NCBI RefSeq assembly: GCF_001907695.1
Contig: NZ_KV880638.1
Location: forward strand, 992,882 to 1,056,881
DNA from: Thalassospira sp. TSL5-1
GTDB taxonomy: Bacteria > Pseudomonadota > Alphaproteobacteria > Rhodospirillales > Thalassospiraceae
Length of the DNA: 64,000 bases
Reading direction: 5' to 3'
Below the pieces are notes generated by a model. The model ran no database searches. It worked only from the letters and a program-made list of their open reading frames with translations, and had not been told where the DNA came from. Within the stretch, counting starts at the first letter, position 1. Each line of letters starts with the position of its first letter. This document shows positions 45,363-54,069 of the stretch, piece after piece. The position numbers and the translations under genes are program-made.

Positions 45363-46862
45363 TTACCATTTTGGCGGGCTTGCGCCCAAAAGCCCGGCCG
45401 GCAGGGACCAGCGCATCGGGATGCCGCCAATTTCAAGCGGCGGGTATAAGCGCTGCACATCTCCACTGCCGGACGGCTCGGCGGCCTGCATGTAATCGCT
45501 GTCGGCAAGGTCGGCGAAGGGTGGGGGCGAAGAGGCGTCCGGAGAAGTGGGCTGATATTCGCACAACAATGCCGCCACCCGTGCCAGAGAGGTGCGGTAG
45601 CATTTGCCGTGCCCGTTTTTATGGCGGTCGACCAGGCCGCGAATGGCGCTGGTGGCAAGAATATACCCAGCCGCGTGGTCCAATGCCTGTACCGGCAATG
45701 GCGCGGGTTTGTCCGATTGGTAGCTTTTCATGCCGTGATTGGCGATGCCGCTGCTCATTTGTACCAGGCTGTCAAAACCGCGTCGAAACTGCCACGGCCC
45801 GGACCAGCCATAGGCATTCAGGGCCACATCAACCAGACCGGGGTTAAGGGCGCGGCGGGCCTCGGCCCCTAGGCCCAGGCGTTCAAGGGCATTGGCGCGA
45901 TAGCCATGCACCAGAATGTCGGCTTCTGCCAGAAGGGTGCGAAACCTGTCGCGGTCCTGATCGTCGCGCAAATCAAGTCGGGCACAGCGTTTGCCCAGTG
46001 TCACGTCGGGCAATATTGTGGGTTCATCCCAGCCGGGCGGGTCAATGCGCAACACATCGGCTCCAAACCCCGCCAAAAACCGGGTGCCCACCGGCCCGGC
46101 CAGAATGCGCGTTAGATCCAGCACTTTTACCCCGGCAAGCGGACGTTCAATCGTGCCGGTAAGGGGGAAATGTGCGTTTTCAGGGGGTTCCGAAGTGGGA
46201 AGTGAATGTGTTTCCACATGCACCAGCGGCTCGCTGGCAACGGCCTGGCCCTGGGGATGCTGTTGCCATGCCGTGATGGAACGCATTGCGGCAGCACATC
46301 CCCCTTTTTCGACAATGGCAGTTTCCAGCGCATTGATCGGCCAGTTTGCCACCGTTTTGGCAACGCTTTGCCGGCTGGCATCTTCTGGTGTGATGTTAAG
46401 CACTTCAAGGGCGGCGCGGCGATGATGCGGGGCGTTGGTATGCAGGCGGACCCAGCCATCCTGCCCCTGATAATCCCCGGCAATGGCATCCCACTTGGCC
46501 GCAGGGGCCCAGCCGACGGGCCGATAGCTTGACGAAAACCAGGCTGATGCCAGTCGCCGGTCAACATTTACCGGCAGGGGCAGGGTGGTATTTTTGCCCT
46601 GATTGCGGATCAGGCCTGCAAGCTCGGCAATCGCCAAACCGGCACAGGCAACCGAGGACGCCGCCAGATCGGTTACGGCAAAGACCGATGGCAGGGCACC
46701 GTTAGTGGTTTGCGAAATAGCGTTGGTCATGGCCGGATTACCGCCGACTGCGCTCCAGATTTCGCACGCAAAATGATCGAACGGCTCCGGAGTATCCGGC
46801 GTGCCGGATCTCTCCCCTGAAGGGAATGGGCGGTTGGAAGACGGGGCGCTGGCACCAGTCAT
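45363..46862 (-). CDS. CaiB/BaiF class III CoA-transferase with rearranged domain order
   Basis: This 499-aa protein carries the normal family start only at residue 240 (RPLAGVKVLDLTRILAGPVG, FGADVLRIDPP), followed by VDVALNAYGWSG and the probable catalytic Asp395 in QALDHAAGY. The first 220 residues resemble the later half of the family (YQGQDGWVRLHTN), so the domain looks partly duplicated or permuted. ATG 46862 has AAGGAGG upstream. It is divergent from the HTH-citrate synthase gene, so the two probably act in one CoA-ester route. The substrate is unknown. Confidence 0.82.
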   Translation of the reverse strand: MTGASAPSSNRPFPSGERSGTPDTPEPFDHFACEIWSAVGGNPAMTNAISQTTNGALPSVFAVTDLAASSVACAGLAIAELAGLIRNQGKNTTLPLPVNVDRRLASAWFSSSYRPVGWAPAAKWDAIAGDYQGQDGWVRLHTNAPHHRRAALEVLNITPEDASRQSVAKTVANWPINALETAIVEKGGCAAAMRSITAWQQHPQGQAVASEPLVHVETHSLPTSEPPENAHFPLTGTIERPLAGVKVLDLTRILAGPVGTRFLAGFGADVLRIDPPGWDEPTILPDVTLGKRCARLDLRDDQDRDRFRTLLAEADILVHGYRANALERLGLGAEARRALNPGLVDVALNAYGWSGPWQFRRGFDSLVQMSSGIANHGMKSYQSDKPAPLPVQALDHAAGYILATSAIRGLVDRHKNGHGKCYRTSLARVAALLCEYQPTSPDASSPPPFADLADSDYMQAAEPSGSGDVQRLYPPLEIGGIPMRWSLPAGLLGASPPKW

Positions 46863-46921
46863 GGCGGCCTCCTTGGCGGTCGTGTTTGTCTGATAAACAG
46901 ATCTATACAGCACGCCAGATT

Positions 46922-46963
46922 CAATATATCGTCAATATTGATTATATAAATCAACATATATTG
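46922..46963. promoter_or_regulatory. Cluster of AT-rich palindromes in the CoA-transferase / HTH-citrate synthase promoter region
   Basis: Nested symmetry: CAATATAT (46922-46929) with ATATATTG (46956-46963), the perfect TCAATATTGA (46932-46941), and TTGATT / AATCAA (46938-46943, 46949-46954). The cluster ends 4 bases before the citrate-synthase start. It is the likely target of the HTH domain encoded there. Confidence 0.62.
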
Positions 46964-46966
46964 GTC

Positions 46967-48178
46967 ATGACAAATCAACATTTCGACACGTCCCGTTTTA
47001 TCAGTGCCGAACAGGCGGCCGGCCAGTTGGGGGTATCGCGGGCAACGCTGTATGCCTATGTCAGCCGCGGGCTTTTGCGTGCGCATCCGGTAAAGGGGGA
47101 CAGCCGACGCCATTGTTATGCCCGTGCCGATGTGACCGAACTGGCCGGGAAGCGCAAACGGGGACACAAACCGGTTGATATTGCCAAATCCACCCTGGAT
47201 TGGGGGATGCCGGTTCTCGAATCGGGAATCACGCTGATCCGTGACGGGCAGCTTTATTATCGTGGCCAAAGGGCTGTTGAGCTTGCGGACCGGGCCAGTC
47301 TGGAGGAGGTGGCAAGCCTGCTTTGGGATTTGCCGGATTTGGGCCGTCTGGATGTTCCAGCGCCGGTGTTGCCCGACGGCTGGTCGCACTTAAAAAACCA
47401 TTATGCAAAGGTCCCGGTGATCGAGGCATTGTTGCCACTGTTTGCCATTGCCTCCGAAGATGGTGAAACCGGCATTTGGCAGCAGGATGAAACCCGCCTT
47501 GCCGCCGGAGCGTCCCGGTTGCTCGCGGCGCTTTTTGCCTGTGTGACCGGGCGGGATAGAGACCATCATCCCTTGCATATGCAATTGGCGCGGGCGTGGG
47601 GGCTGGATGCGGTCGGGGCCGATCTGGTACGCCGCGCACTTGTGCTGTGTGCGGATCATGAATTGAATGCGTCCAGCTTTACCGCCCGCTGTGTTGCCTC
47701 GACCGAGGCCAGCCTGCGAATGGCGATTATTGGCGGTTTGGCGGCCCTGAGTGGCGGACTGCATGGTGGCATGACCGAACGGATTGAAACCGCCTGGCAG
47801 GCCCTTGATATGCGGAACATGGCGCAGCAGTTGCGTCGCCAATTGGCGGCCGGGGTGGAATTTCCCGGTTTTGGGCATCCGCTTTATCCGGCGGGGGATG
47901 TACGGGCAAAGGCCCTGCTGGATTTGATTGAGCCTGAATTTCTGATGGCAGCAGACATTTCCGAAACCATGACGTCGCTGACAGGGAAGGCACCGGGCAT
48001 TGATTTTGCCCTGGTAGCGATGCGGCGGTATTTGACCCTGCCAGAAGGGGCTGCATTTTGTGTGTTTGCGTTGGGCCGGGCTGTTGGCTGGATTGCCCAT
48101 GCCCTGGAGCAACGACGCCAGAGCCAGTTGATCCGTCCGCGTGCTGTGTATGTCGGTCCCGAACCGGTAACGGCGTGA
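46967..48178 (+). CDS. HTH-domain/citrate synthase fusion protein
   Basis: This 403-aa protein starts with a MerR/excisionase-type HTH (residues 11-60: SAEQAAGQLGVSRATLYAYV, RRHCYARADVTELA) joined to a citrate-synthase domain (about 75-390). The catalytic residues seem intact: His266 in GGLHGG, His304 in GFGHPLY and Asp346 in GKAPGIDFALV, plus the DHELNASSF loop. It may be a DNA-binding synthase or a metabolite-sensing regulator built on a synthase fold. It is divergent from a CoA-transferase and the shared region is palindrome-rich. The housekeeping gltA is expected elsewhere. Confidence 0.87.
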   Translation: MTNQHFDTSRFISAEQAAGQLGVSRATLYAYVSRGLLRAHPVKGDSRRHCYARADVTELAGKRKRGHKPVDIAKSTLDWGMPVLESGITLIRDGQLYYRGQRAVELADRASLEEVASLLWDLPDLGRLDVPAPVLPDGWSHLKNHYAKVPVIEALLPLFAIASEDGETGIWQQDETRLAAGASRLLAALFACVTGRDRDHHPLHMQLARAWGLDAVGADLVRRALVLCADHELNASSFTARCVASTEASLRMAIIGGLAALSGGLHGGMTERIETAWQALDMRNMAQQLRRQLAAGVEFPGFGHPLYPAGDVRAKALLDLIEPEFLMAADISETMTSLTGKAPGIDFALVAMRRYLTLPEGAAFCVFALGRAVGWIAHALEQRRQSQLIRPRAVYVGPEPVTA

Positions 48179-48200
48179 CAGGTTGCAAATACCCAGCAAA

Positions 48201-48232
48201 AAAGCCCGGCATCATATCTTGTGCCGGGCTTT
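48201..48232. terminator. Bidirectional terminator between citrate-synthase fusion and ilvE
   Basis: Perfect 11-bp stem AAAGCCCGGCA / TGCCGGGCTTT with a 10-base loop between two converging genes. Confidence 0.85.
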
Positions 48233-48267
48233 GGTCGCTTGGAATTTGGCAGGCAATTCGGACCGGT

Positions 48268-49164
48268 TTATTCAGCCGCAACAGCGGCCTTTTGGCCGGT
48301 GACAAGCGCCATATAGTCTTCCATTAGGGTTTTGCAGATCTGGCCCGGGGTAAATTTGTACTGGCCGATTTCTGAAACCGGGGTGACTTCAGCAGCCGTG
48401 CCGGTCAGGAAGCATTCTTCAAAACCGGCCATTTCTTCGGGCAGGATCGTCCGTTCAATGACTTCGATGCCGCGTGCCTTGGCAAGGTCGATCACGGTGC
48501 GCCGCGTAATGCCGTTCAGGAAGCAATCCGGGGTCGGGGTGTGCAATTTGCCGTCTTTGGCAAAGAAGACGTTGGCACCGGTGGCCTCGGCAACATGACC
48601 GCGATAATCAAGCAGCATGGCATCGGCGTAACCTTTGCGTTCCGCATCGTGTTTGGACATGGTGCAGATCATGTAAAGGCCGGCAGCCTTGGCATCGGTC
48701 GGTGCGGTGTTCGGTGCCGGGCGAGCCCATTTCGACAGGTCCAGACGAATGCCTTTGAGGCGTTCTTCGGGTTTGAAATAGCTCGGCCATTGCCAGGTTG
48801 CGATGGCAACGTTGATTTTGGTGGTCTGGGCGGCGACACCCATCATTTCGCTACCACGCCAGGCAATACGACGGACATAGCCATCCACAATGTTGTTGGC
48901 CTTGAGCGTTTCAAGAACGGCAGCGTCCAGTTCGGCGGAGCTGTAGGGGATGGTCATGTCGAGAATTTTGCCCGATTTGATCAGGCGTTCACCATGTTCA
49001 GCAAGTTTGAAGACTTTGCCGTTATAAGAGCGTTCCCCTTCAAATACTGCGCTGGCATAATGCAAAGCATGGCTGAGAACATGCAGCGTGCTGTCGCGCC
49101 AGGGTTTCAGTTCGCCATTAAACCAGATAAAACCGTCGCGGTTATCAAAGGTGGGAGTCGTCAT
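48268..49164 (-). CDS. ilvE: Branched-chain amino-acid aminotransferase
   Basis: This 298-aa protein is a fold-type IV PLP enzyme: FIWFNGELKPWRDSTLHVLSHALHYASAVFEGERSY at the N-terminus, YVRRIAWRG, DAMLLDYRGHVAEATGANVFF with the PLP-facing Glu, and GITRRTVIDLAKARGIEV. It makes Leu, Ile and Val from their keto acids. It is divergent from a marR-like gene; a MarR-type inverted repeat lies between them. Confidence 0.95.
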   Translation of the reverse strand: MTTPTFDNRDGFIWFNGELKPWRDSTLHVLSHALHYASAVFEGERSYNGKVFKLAEHGERLIKSGKILDMTIPYSSAELDAAVLETLKANNIVDGYVRRIAWRGSEMMGVAAQTTKINVAIATWQWPSYFKPEERLKGIRLDLSKWARPAPNTAPTDAKAAGLYMICTMSKHDAERKGYADAMLLDYRGHVAEATGANVFFAKDGKLHTPTPDCFLNGITRRTVIDLAKARGIEVIERTILPEEMAGFEECFLTGTAAEVTPVSEIGQYKFTPGQICKTLMEDYMALVTGQKAAVAAE

Positions 49165-49246
49165 TTGCCAAATTCCATTTAAAAGGGTCGCTTGAACGTA
49201 ACTTTATGTCCCTAAACATGTAGCCGAAGTAACATTCATAGATTAA

Positions 49247-49267
49247 TATGTCAATATAACTGACATA
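49247..49267. promoter_or_regulatory. Candidate MarR operator
   Basis: Inverted repeat TATGTCA-N7-TGACATA, 10 bases upstream of the marR-like start and 83 from ilvE. Spacing and symmetry are typical of MarR boxes. Confidence 0.65.
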
Positions 49268-49277
49268 ACGGAACAGC

Positions 49278-49796
49278 ATGGCAGATATCTCGACACGCAA
49301 GGTCAATCCGCTTTTCCTGCGCGAGGAAGAGCTTCGTCAGGGCATGGAACTGTTGTTTTATGCCTATCGTGATTTCACGGCCGAAGCCGATCTGATTTTG
49401 GAGCAATATAATTTCGGTCGCGCCCATCATCGGGTTATTCATTTTGTCAGTCGCAATCCCGGCATCAATGTCAGCGAGCTTTTGGCAATTTTGCAAATTA
49501 CCAAGCAGTCCCTGTCACGGGTTCTGGGCCAGTTGGTGCGCGAGGGTTTTATTGAACAGAAAACCGGCGTGCAGGATCGTCGCCAGCGATTATTGACCGT
49601 AACGGAAAAAGGCGAGGAACTGGAACGCAAACTGTCAGAAAACCAGCGGGTGCTGATTGCCAATGCCTATCGCGAAGCCGGGGCGGAAGCCGTTGAGGGA
49701 TTTCGCAAGGTAATGCTGGGCATGCTGGGGCCGAATGACCGCGCCCGGTTTGAAGACGAGCTGTTGCCCAATGGCTTGCGTCGTCGCATGGGGTAA
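49278..49796 (+). CDS. MarR-family transcriptional regulator
   Basis: This 172-aa protein has a MarR winged helix: HHRVIHFVSRNPGINVSELLAI, TKQSLSRVLGQLVREGFIEQ and the wing QDRRQRLLTVTEKGEEL. It is divergent from ilvE and upstream of a two-component system on the same strand. It probably controls itself and possibly ilvE through the operator between them. The ligand is unknown. Confidence 0.9.
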   Translation: MADISTRKVNPLFLREEELRQGMELLFYAYRDFTAEADLILEQYNFGRAHHRVIHFVSRNPGINVSELLAILQITKQSLSRVLGQLVREGFIEQKTGVQDRRQRLLTVTEKGEELERKLSENQRVLIANAYREAGAEAVEGFRKVMLGMLGPNDRARFEDELLPNGLRRRMG

Positions 49797-49891
49797 GGTT
49801 GCCTGCGGGTGTTTTGCGCGTGATCATGGATTGCGCCCAAGGACCGGGCAGGTATATTTCCCTGATGCGATAAAGTTTTGGGATGGGTTGA

Positions 49892-50617
49892 ATGGTCGAG
49901 ATCGGGTTGCCGCATATTCTGGTCGTTGATGACGATGACAGGCTGCGCGATTTGCTCAAACGCTATCTGGGTGAAAACGGGTTTATGGTAACAGTCGCCC
50001 GTGATGCCACCGAGGCGCGGGCGCGCCTGGAGGCATTTACCTTTGACCTGCTGGTGATTGATGTTCTTATGCCCGGCGAGAAAGGGGTTGACCTGGCGCG
50101 GTCCTTGCGGGATCGCGGTATGACGGTGCCGATCATGATGCTGACGGCCCTTACCGAAACCGATGATCGCATCGCCGGGCTTGAGGCCGGGGCGGATGAT
50201 TATTTGGCAAAACCGTTTGAACCGCGCGAGCTTGTTTTGCGCATCGAAGCGATTTTGCGCCGTTATGGCACCCGCCCGGAAAACGATGTACCTGGCAAAG
50301 TGGAAACCACCGAAGTGATGTTTGGTAATTTTTGCTTTGATATGGAACGCATGGTTCTGCAACGGGGCGACGAACATGTTTATCTGACCACGGCAGAGCA
50401 GGACCTGTTGGCAGCCCTTGCGCGGCGGACCGGGCAAACCACCTCGCGCGAACAGCTTTTTGAGTTGACGGGCGGCACTGGCAGTGCTGATCCTGCGGCA
50501 TCGCGCAGCATTGATGTGCAGGTAACACGATTGCGCCGGAAACTTGAGGATGACCCAAAACAGCCAAGATACTTGCAGACAGTACGTGGTCGGGGATATG
50601 TCCTTTACACAGACTGA
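49892..50617 (+). CDS. OmpR-family response regulator
   Basis: This 241-aa protein has a receiver domain (residues 8-120) with the acidic pocket VVDDDD, phosphoacceptor Asp57 in VIDVLMPGEKG and the conserved Lys in YLAKPFEPREL. A winged-helix output domain follows (about 145-240: SRSIDVQVTRLRRKLEDD, VRGRGYVLY). It is paired with the sensor kinase 49 bases downstream. The regulon is unknown. Confidence 0.94.
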   Translation: MVEIGLPHILVVDDDDRLRDLLKRYLGENGFMVTVARDATEARARLEAFTFDLLVIDVLMPGEKGVDLARSLRDRGMTVPIMMLTALTETDDRIAGLEAGADDYLAKPFEPRELVLRIEAILRRYGTRPENDVPGKVETTEVMFGNFCFDMERMVLQRGDEHVYLTTAEQDLLAALARRTGQTTSREQLFELTGGTGSADPAASRSIDVQVTRLRRKLEDDPKQPRYLQTVRGRGYVLYTD

Positions 50618-50666
50618 GCTGCTGCATTGCGGCAATACAATCAATGATCGATCATATCGATAAAGG

Positions 50667-52013
50667 GTGACGGTTTTGGGCAACGCACTTTCTGGATGGG
50701 TCAAATCCCTGCTGCCGACGGGCCTTCTGGGCCGGTCTTTGCTGATCCTGATGACGCCGATGCTGCTGTTGCAGATCGTTACCGTGCTGATCTTTTTCGA
50801 GAGGCACTGGGATACGATTGCCAAGCAACTTAGCCGTGGGCTGGCGGGCGACGTAGCCTATGTGGTCGATTATATTGGCCAGTATCCCGATGAAGGCCAT
50901 TTTGATGCCCTGGTTGAAAATGTCCGGCGGCGCATGCAGCTTGATGTTGTCTTTGAACCAGGTGCCATTCTGGAAAAGCAGATCACCCAGCCGCCTTATG
51001 GCCTCGTCTCGGCGGAGCTTTTTACTGCCCTGAAGGAACGGTTGGACCGGCCGTTTTATTTTGATCTGGATGTTGATGACCGGTTGCTGGAAATTCGGGT
51101 GCAGTTGCGTGACGGGGTGTTATCCGTGGTGGCACCGCGCAAGCGGCTTTATAGCTCGACGACATATATTTTCTTTATGTGGATCGCCGGGACCGCCCTG
51201 ATCCTCTATGGGGTGGCGGTTTTGTTCATGCGCAATCAGGTGCGTCCCATCCGCCGCCTTGCCAAGGCGGCCGACCAGTTTGGTCGGGGGGTGAGCGTGG
51301 CGGATTTCAAGCCCGAAGGTGCATCCGAAGTGCGCATGGCAGCCACATCCTTTATGGCCATGCGTGATCGTATTCAGCGCCATTTGTCGCAACGAACTGC
51401 CCTTTTGGCCGGCGTGTCACACGATTTACGCACCCCGTTGACCCGTATGAAACTTGAACTTGCCATGCAGGGGATGTCGCCCGGGGTTGATGCCCTAAAG
51501 CAGGATGTGCAGGATATGGAGCGCATGGTGGATGCCTATTTGGCATTTGCCCGTGGCGAAGAGGGCGAGCAGGCGGTGGAAACCGATATTGGCAAATTGC
51601 TGACCGAACTGGTGGGCGAAGCCCTGCGTGAAGGTCAGCAGATTGACCTGCATGTAGAAGATAATCAGATGATGGAAATTCGCCGTCAGTCGGTACGGCG
51701 CTGTGTTGCCAATATTATTGGCAATGCCGGGCGCTATGCGTCGAACCTGTCGATCCGGGCCGGGCGGCGCGGCAATGATTTCGAAATTCTGTTCGATGAT
51801 GACGGGCCGGGGATTCCAGCGGAAAAACGTGAAGAGGTTTTCAAGCCGTTTTATCGTCTGGAAGAATCTCGCAATCAGGCAACCGGCGGCGTTGGTCTGG
51901 GCATGACGATTGCGCGGGATTCTGCCCGTGGTCATGGCGGTGATGTGTTGCTGGAAGATTCGCCAGGCGGTGGTCTGCGTGTACGACTGGTTTTACCCAT
52001 CGGGCATCGCTGA
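50667..52013 (+). CDS. EnvZ-like sensor histidine kinase
   Basis: This 448-aa protein has two membrane segments (about 22-42 and 170-190), a periplasmic loop of about 120 residues, a HAMP domain, a dimerisation domain with His252 in GVSHDLRTPLTRMKLELAM, N-box VANIIGNAGRYAS and G-boxes DDDGPGIP and GGVGLGMTI. GTG 50667 opens the frame; TTG 50676 has a better spaced AAAGGG and is an equally good start. It partners the upstream OmpR-like regulator. The signal is unknown. Confidence 0.93.
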   Translation: MTVLGNALSGWVKSLLPTGLLGRSLLILMTPMLLLQIVTVLIFFERHWDTIAKQLSRGLAGDVAYVVDYIGQYPDEGHFDALVENVRRRMQLDVVFEPGAILEKQITQPPYGLVSAELFTALKERLDRPFYFDLDVDDRLLEIRVQLRDGVLSVVAPRKRLYSSTTYIFFMWIAGTALILYGVAVLFMRNQVRPIRRLAKAADQFGRGVSVADFKPEGASEVRMAATSFMAMRDRIQRHLSQRTALLAGVSHDLRTPLTRMKLELAMQGMSPGVDALKQDVQDMERMVDAYLAFARGEEGEQAVETDIGKLLTELVGEALREGQQIDLHVEDNQMMEIRRQSVRRCVANIIGNAGRYASNLSIRAGRRGNDFEILFDDDGPGIPAEKREEVFKPFYRLEESRNQATGGVGLGMTIARDSARGHGGDVLLEDSPGGGLRVRLVLPIGHR

Positions 52014-52047
52014 TCTGGCAGAAGGCTTTAACGGGCGGGCTGATGAA

Positions 52048-52713
52048 TTAGTCCGCCTGTGCAAAACGCGAATCATCAAGCCACTGGGTCAGTTGGCGGG
52101 ATCTTTCGATATGATCGGTCATGATCAGGGCGGCATCATCGCCCCTGCCAGCCAGAATTGCCGCCGTAATTTGCTGATGCTGGCTATTGGTGTGCATTAC
52201 CTGTTCATCGTGGATCAAGGCCTGTAACTGTAGCCAATAAACCGAATTGGTCAGCCGGTTAAGGATGGATTGTAACAGGGTATTGCCGCTGGTTTCGGCA
52301 AATAGCTGGTGAAATGCGATGTTATATTTTGCCATTTTTTTTCGATCCCCTTCCTGTTCGGCTTTGTCCAAACTGGCCTGAATTTGCAGCAGGGGCCCTG
52401 GTGCCTGTTCTAGCAGCGGGGCGGAGAGACGCACGGCCAAGGCCTCCAGACTGGCACGAATGACAAACAGGTCGTCAAGTTCGTGCCGGGTCAGCTGACG
52501 CACACTTGCCCCGCGATGGGGTTCGAACTGCAAAAGCCCGTCATTGCAAAGCTGGCGAAAGGCTTCGCGTATGGTGGGGCGGCTGACTGCAAGCTTGCGG
52601 GTAAATTCCGCCTCGGTCAGACGTTGTCCAGGGGCAAGGCGGCCTTCGCGAATGGCCTGGGTGATGATTTGGCATATATGCTGAACGGTGGGAATATTGT
52701 TCTGCGAGGGCAT
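52048..52713 (-). CDS. GntR-family (FCD-domain) transcriptional regulator
   Basis: This 221-aa protein has an N-terminal winged helix (AIREGRLAPGQRLTEAEFTRKLAVSRPTIREAFRQL) and an FCD ligand domain (LDDLFVIRASLEALAVRL, FHQLFAETSGN, QHQQITAAILAGRGDDAALIM). ATG 52713 is chosen from domain fit, although its ribosome site is weak; the frame stays open to ATG 52794. A perfect AATATTGTC-A-GACAATATT repeat lies upstream. Probably regulates itself and a distant catabolic gene. Confidence 0.87.
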   Translation of the reverse strand: MPSQNNIPTVQHICQIITQAIREGRLAPGQRLTEAEFTRKLAVSRPTIREAFRQLCNDGLLQFEPHRGASVRQLTRHELDDLFVIRASLEALAVRLSAPLLEQAPGPLLQIQASLDKAEQEGDRKKMAKYNIAFHQLFAETSGNTLLQSILNRLTNSVYWLQLQALIHDEQVMHTNSQHQQITAAILAGRGDDAALIMTDHIERSRQLTQWLDDSRFAQAD

Positions 52714-52813
52714 GGATGTTTTTCCGTTCAGAAAGGACGACAGGGCTGGCTTGTCCTTGCCATTGTGGTTGGCGGGCCACATATTGCAGCGCAAGATGAT
52801 GTGAGATACCCAT

Positions 52814-52832
52814 AATATTGTCAGACAATATT
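52814..52832. promoter_or_regulatory. Candidate GntR operator (AATATTGTC-A-GACAATATT)
   Basis: Perfect 19-bp palindrome with TGTC-N-GACA core, which fits the TNGT-N3-ACNA pattern of FadR/GntR-type sites. It lies 101 bases upstream of the chosen gntR start. Confidence 0.75.
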
Positions 52833-52872
52833 TTACATAAAATTGATATGGATCAAAGTTGGTTTTGATAAA

Positions 52873-52915
52873 AATACACCGTCATTGAATGTTTTCTTGC
52901 GATATACGGTGTATT
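52873..52915. promoter_or_regulatory. Long-spaced inverted repeat upstream of fpr
   Basis: Perfect 10-bp arms AATACACCGT (52873-52882) and ACGGTGTATT (52906-52915) separated by 23 bases, so arm starts are 33 bp (about three turns) apart. It lies about 110 bases before fpr. Could be paired regulator sites or a leader hairpin. Confidence 0.55.
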
Positions 52916-53023
52916 GATGTTAAATCGCCTCAACTTGGCATCCATATCGGGCCGGGAACCGTGTATTGCTTTCCCGCCACGGTCTGACTGAAAGCTACTG
53001 TCGAAACGGATTGATGCAGCACT

Positions 53024-53800
53024 ATGGCTAGCAATTTTAACGAAGAAACCGTCACTTACGTTCATCACTGGACGGATACCCTGTTCACCTTCAAAACCAC
53101 GCGGGACCCGGGTTTCCGGTTTCTCAATGGTCAGTTTGCGATGATTGGACTCGAGGTCGAGGGCAAGCCGCTTGTTCGCGCCTATTCGATGGTCAGCGCC
53201 AATTATGACGAGGAACTGGAATTTTTCTCGATCAAGGTGCCGAATGGTCCTTTGACCTCGCGGTTACAGCATATCAAGGTGGGGGACAAAATCCTGGTTG
53301 GGCGTAAGCCGACGGGAACCCTGATCCATGATAACCTGTTGCCGGGCAAAAATCTGTGGCTGTTATCCACGGGGACCGGCCTTGCCCCGTTCATGAGCGT
53401 CATTCGTGATTACGAGACCTATGAGCGCTATGAAAAGGTGATTCTGGTTCATGGTTGTCGCGAAGTGCGGGAACTGGCCTATCAGGAATTCATCCACAAT
53501 GAATTGCCTCATAACGAGTTCTTTGGCGAGGAAGTGCAGAAGAAGCTTCTGTATTATCCGACCGTCACGCGCGAGGAATTTACCCATCAGGGGCGTATTA
53601 CCGAATTGATGGCATCGGGCAAGATCTACGAAGATCTGGGCCTGGAAAAACCGACGCTGGAAAATGACCGCTTCATGCTGTGTGGAAACCCGCAAATGAT
53701 TGCCGATACCCGCGCGATGTTGCTGGAATGGGGTGGTAAAGAAGGCAATATGAACGAACCGGGGCATTTCGTGATTGAAAAGGCCTTTGTCGAGAAATAA
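53024..53800 (+). CDS. fpr: Ferredoxin-NADP reductase
   Basis: This 258-aa flavoprotein has the bacterial Fpr pattern: FAD site RAYSMVSANYDEELEFFSIKV, NADP site LLSTGTGLAPFMSVIRDYETYE, and MLCGNPQMI with a C-terminal FVIEKAFVEK. It exchanges electrons between NADPH and ferredoxin or flavodoxin and is often induced by oxidative stress. A terminator follows. Start ATG 53024. Confidence 0.95.
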   Translation: MASNFNEETVTYVHHWTDTLFTFKTTRDPGFRFLNGQFAMIGLEVEGKPLVRAYSMVSANYDEELEFFSIKVPNGPLTSRLQHIKVGDKILVGRKPTGTLIHDNLLPGKNLWLLSTGTGLAPFMSVIRDYETYERYEKVILVHGCREVRELAYQEFIHNELPHNEFFGEEVQKKLLYYPTVTREEFTHQGRITELMASGKIYEDLGLEKPTLENDRFMLCGNPQMIADTRAMLLEWGGKEGNMNEPGHFVIEKAFVEK

Positions 53801-53827
53801 CCATTTTCTGTCACTTGGACAGTCGCA

Positions 53828-53866
53828 AAAAGGGCATCGTTTCGTACGGTGCCCTTTTGTTTTTTG
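53828..53866 (+). terminator. Terminator after fpr
   Basis: Stem AAAAGGGCATCGT / ACGGTGCCCTTTT (one G-U pair) with loop TTCGT, then GTTTTTT. Confidence 0.88.
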
Positions 53867-53954
53867 GCATTTGGGGCAAAAATTTGATGTTATCTATTTG
53901 AAATAAAAAGGTTTAATGCGGAGTAGTGGAATATCTAGTCCTGATGTTAAGGAT

Positions 53955-53972
53955 TATCCCTATTTAGGGATA
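53955..53972. promoter_or_regulatory. Palindrome TATCCCTA-TT-TAGGGATA upstream of the chemoreceptor gene
   Basis: Perfect 8-bp arms with a 2-base centre, about 100 bases before the start codon in an AT-rich region. Could be a regulator site. Confidence 0.5.
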
Positions 53973-54069
53973 TGGCGATCTATACATACGTATTAATTTC
54001 ACCCTCAGGCAATGATGCCAGATGCGAAACGGGTTCGGGAATCTGGCGAGACAGTAGATAGGGTGTGTT

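Noticed and set aside
46938-46954. TTGATT-N5-AATCAA as an FNR/Anr site
   Set aside because: The spacing between TTGAT and ATCAA is 7 bases, not the 4 required.
47390-48199. Minus-strand open frame opposite the citrate-synthase fusion
   Set aside because: It mirrors the plus-strand coding gene and is rich in residues typical of antisense reading.
53988-53996. CATACGTAT near the chemoreceptor gene as a second site of the TetR at 19 kb
   Set aside because: Only an incomplete, asymmetric match without a logical link; chance is likely.
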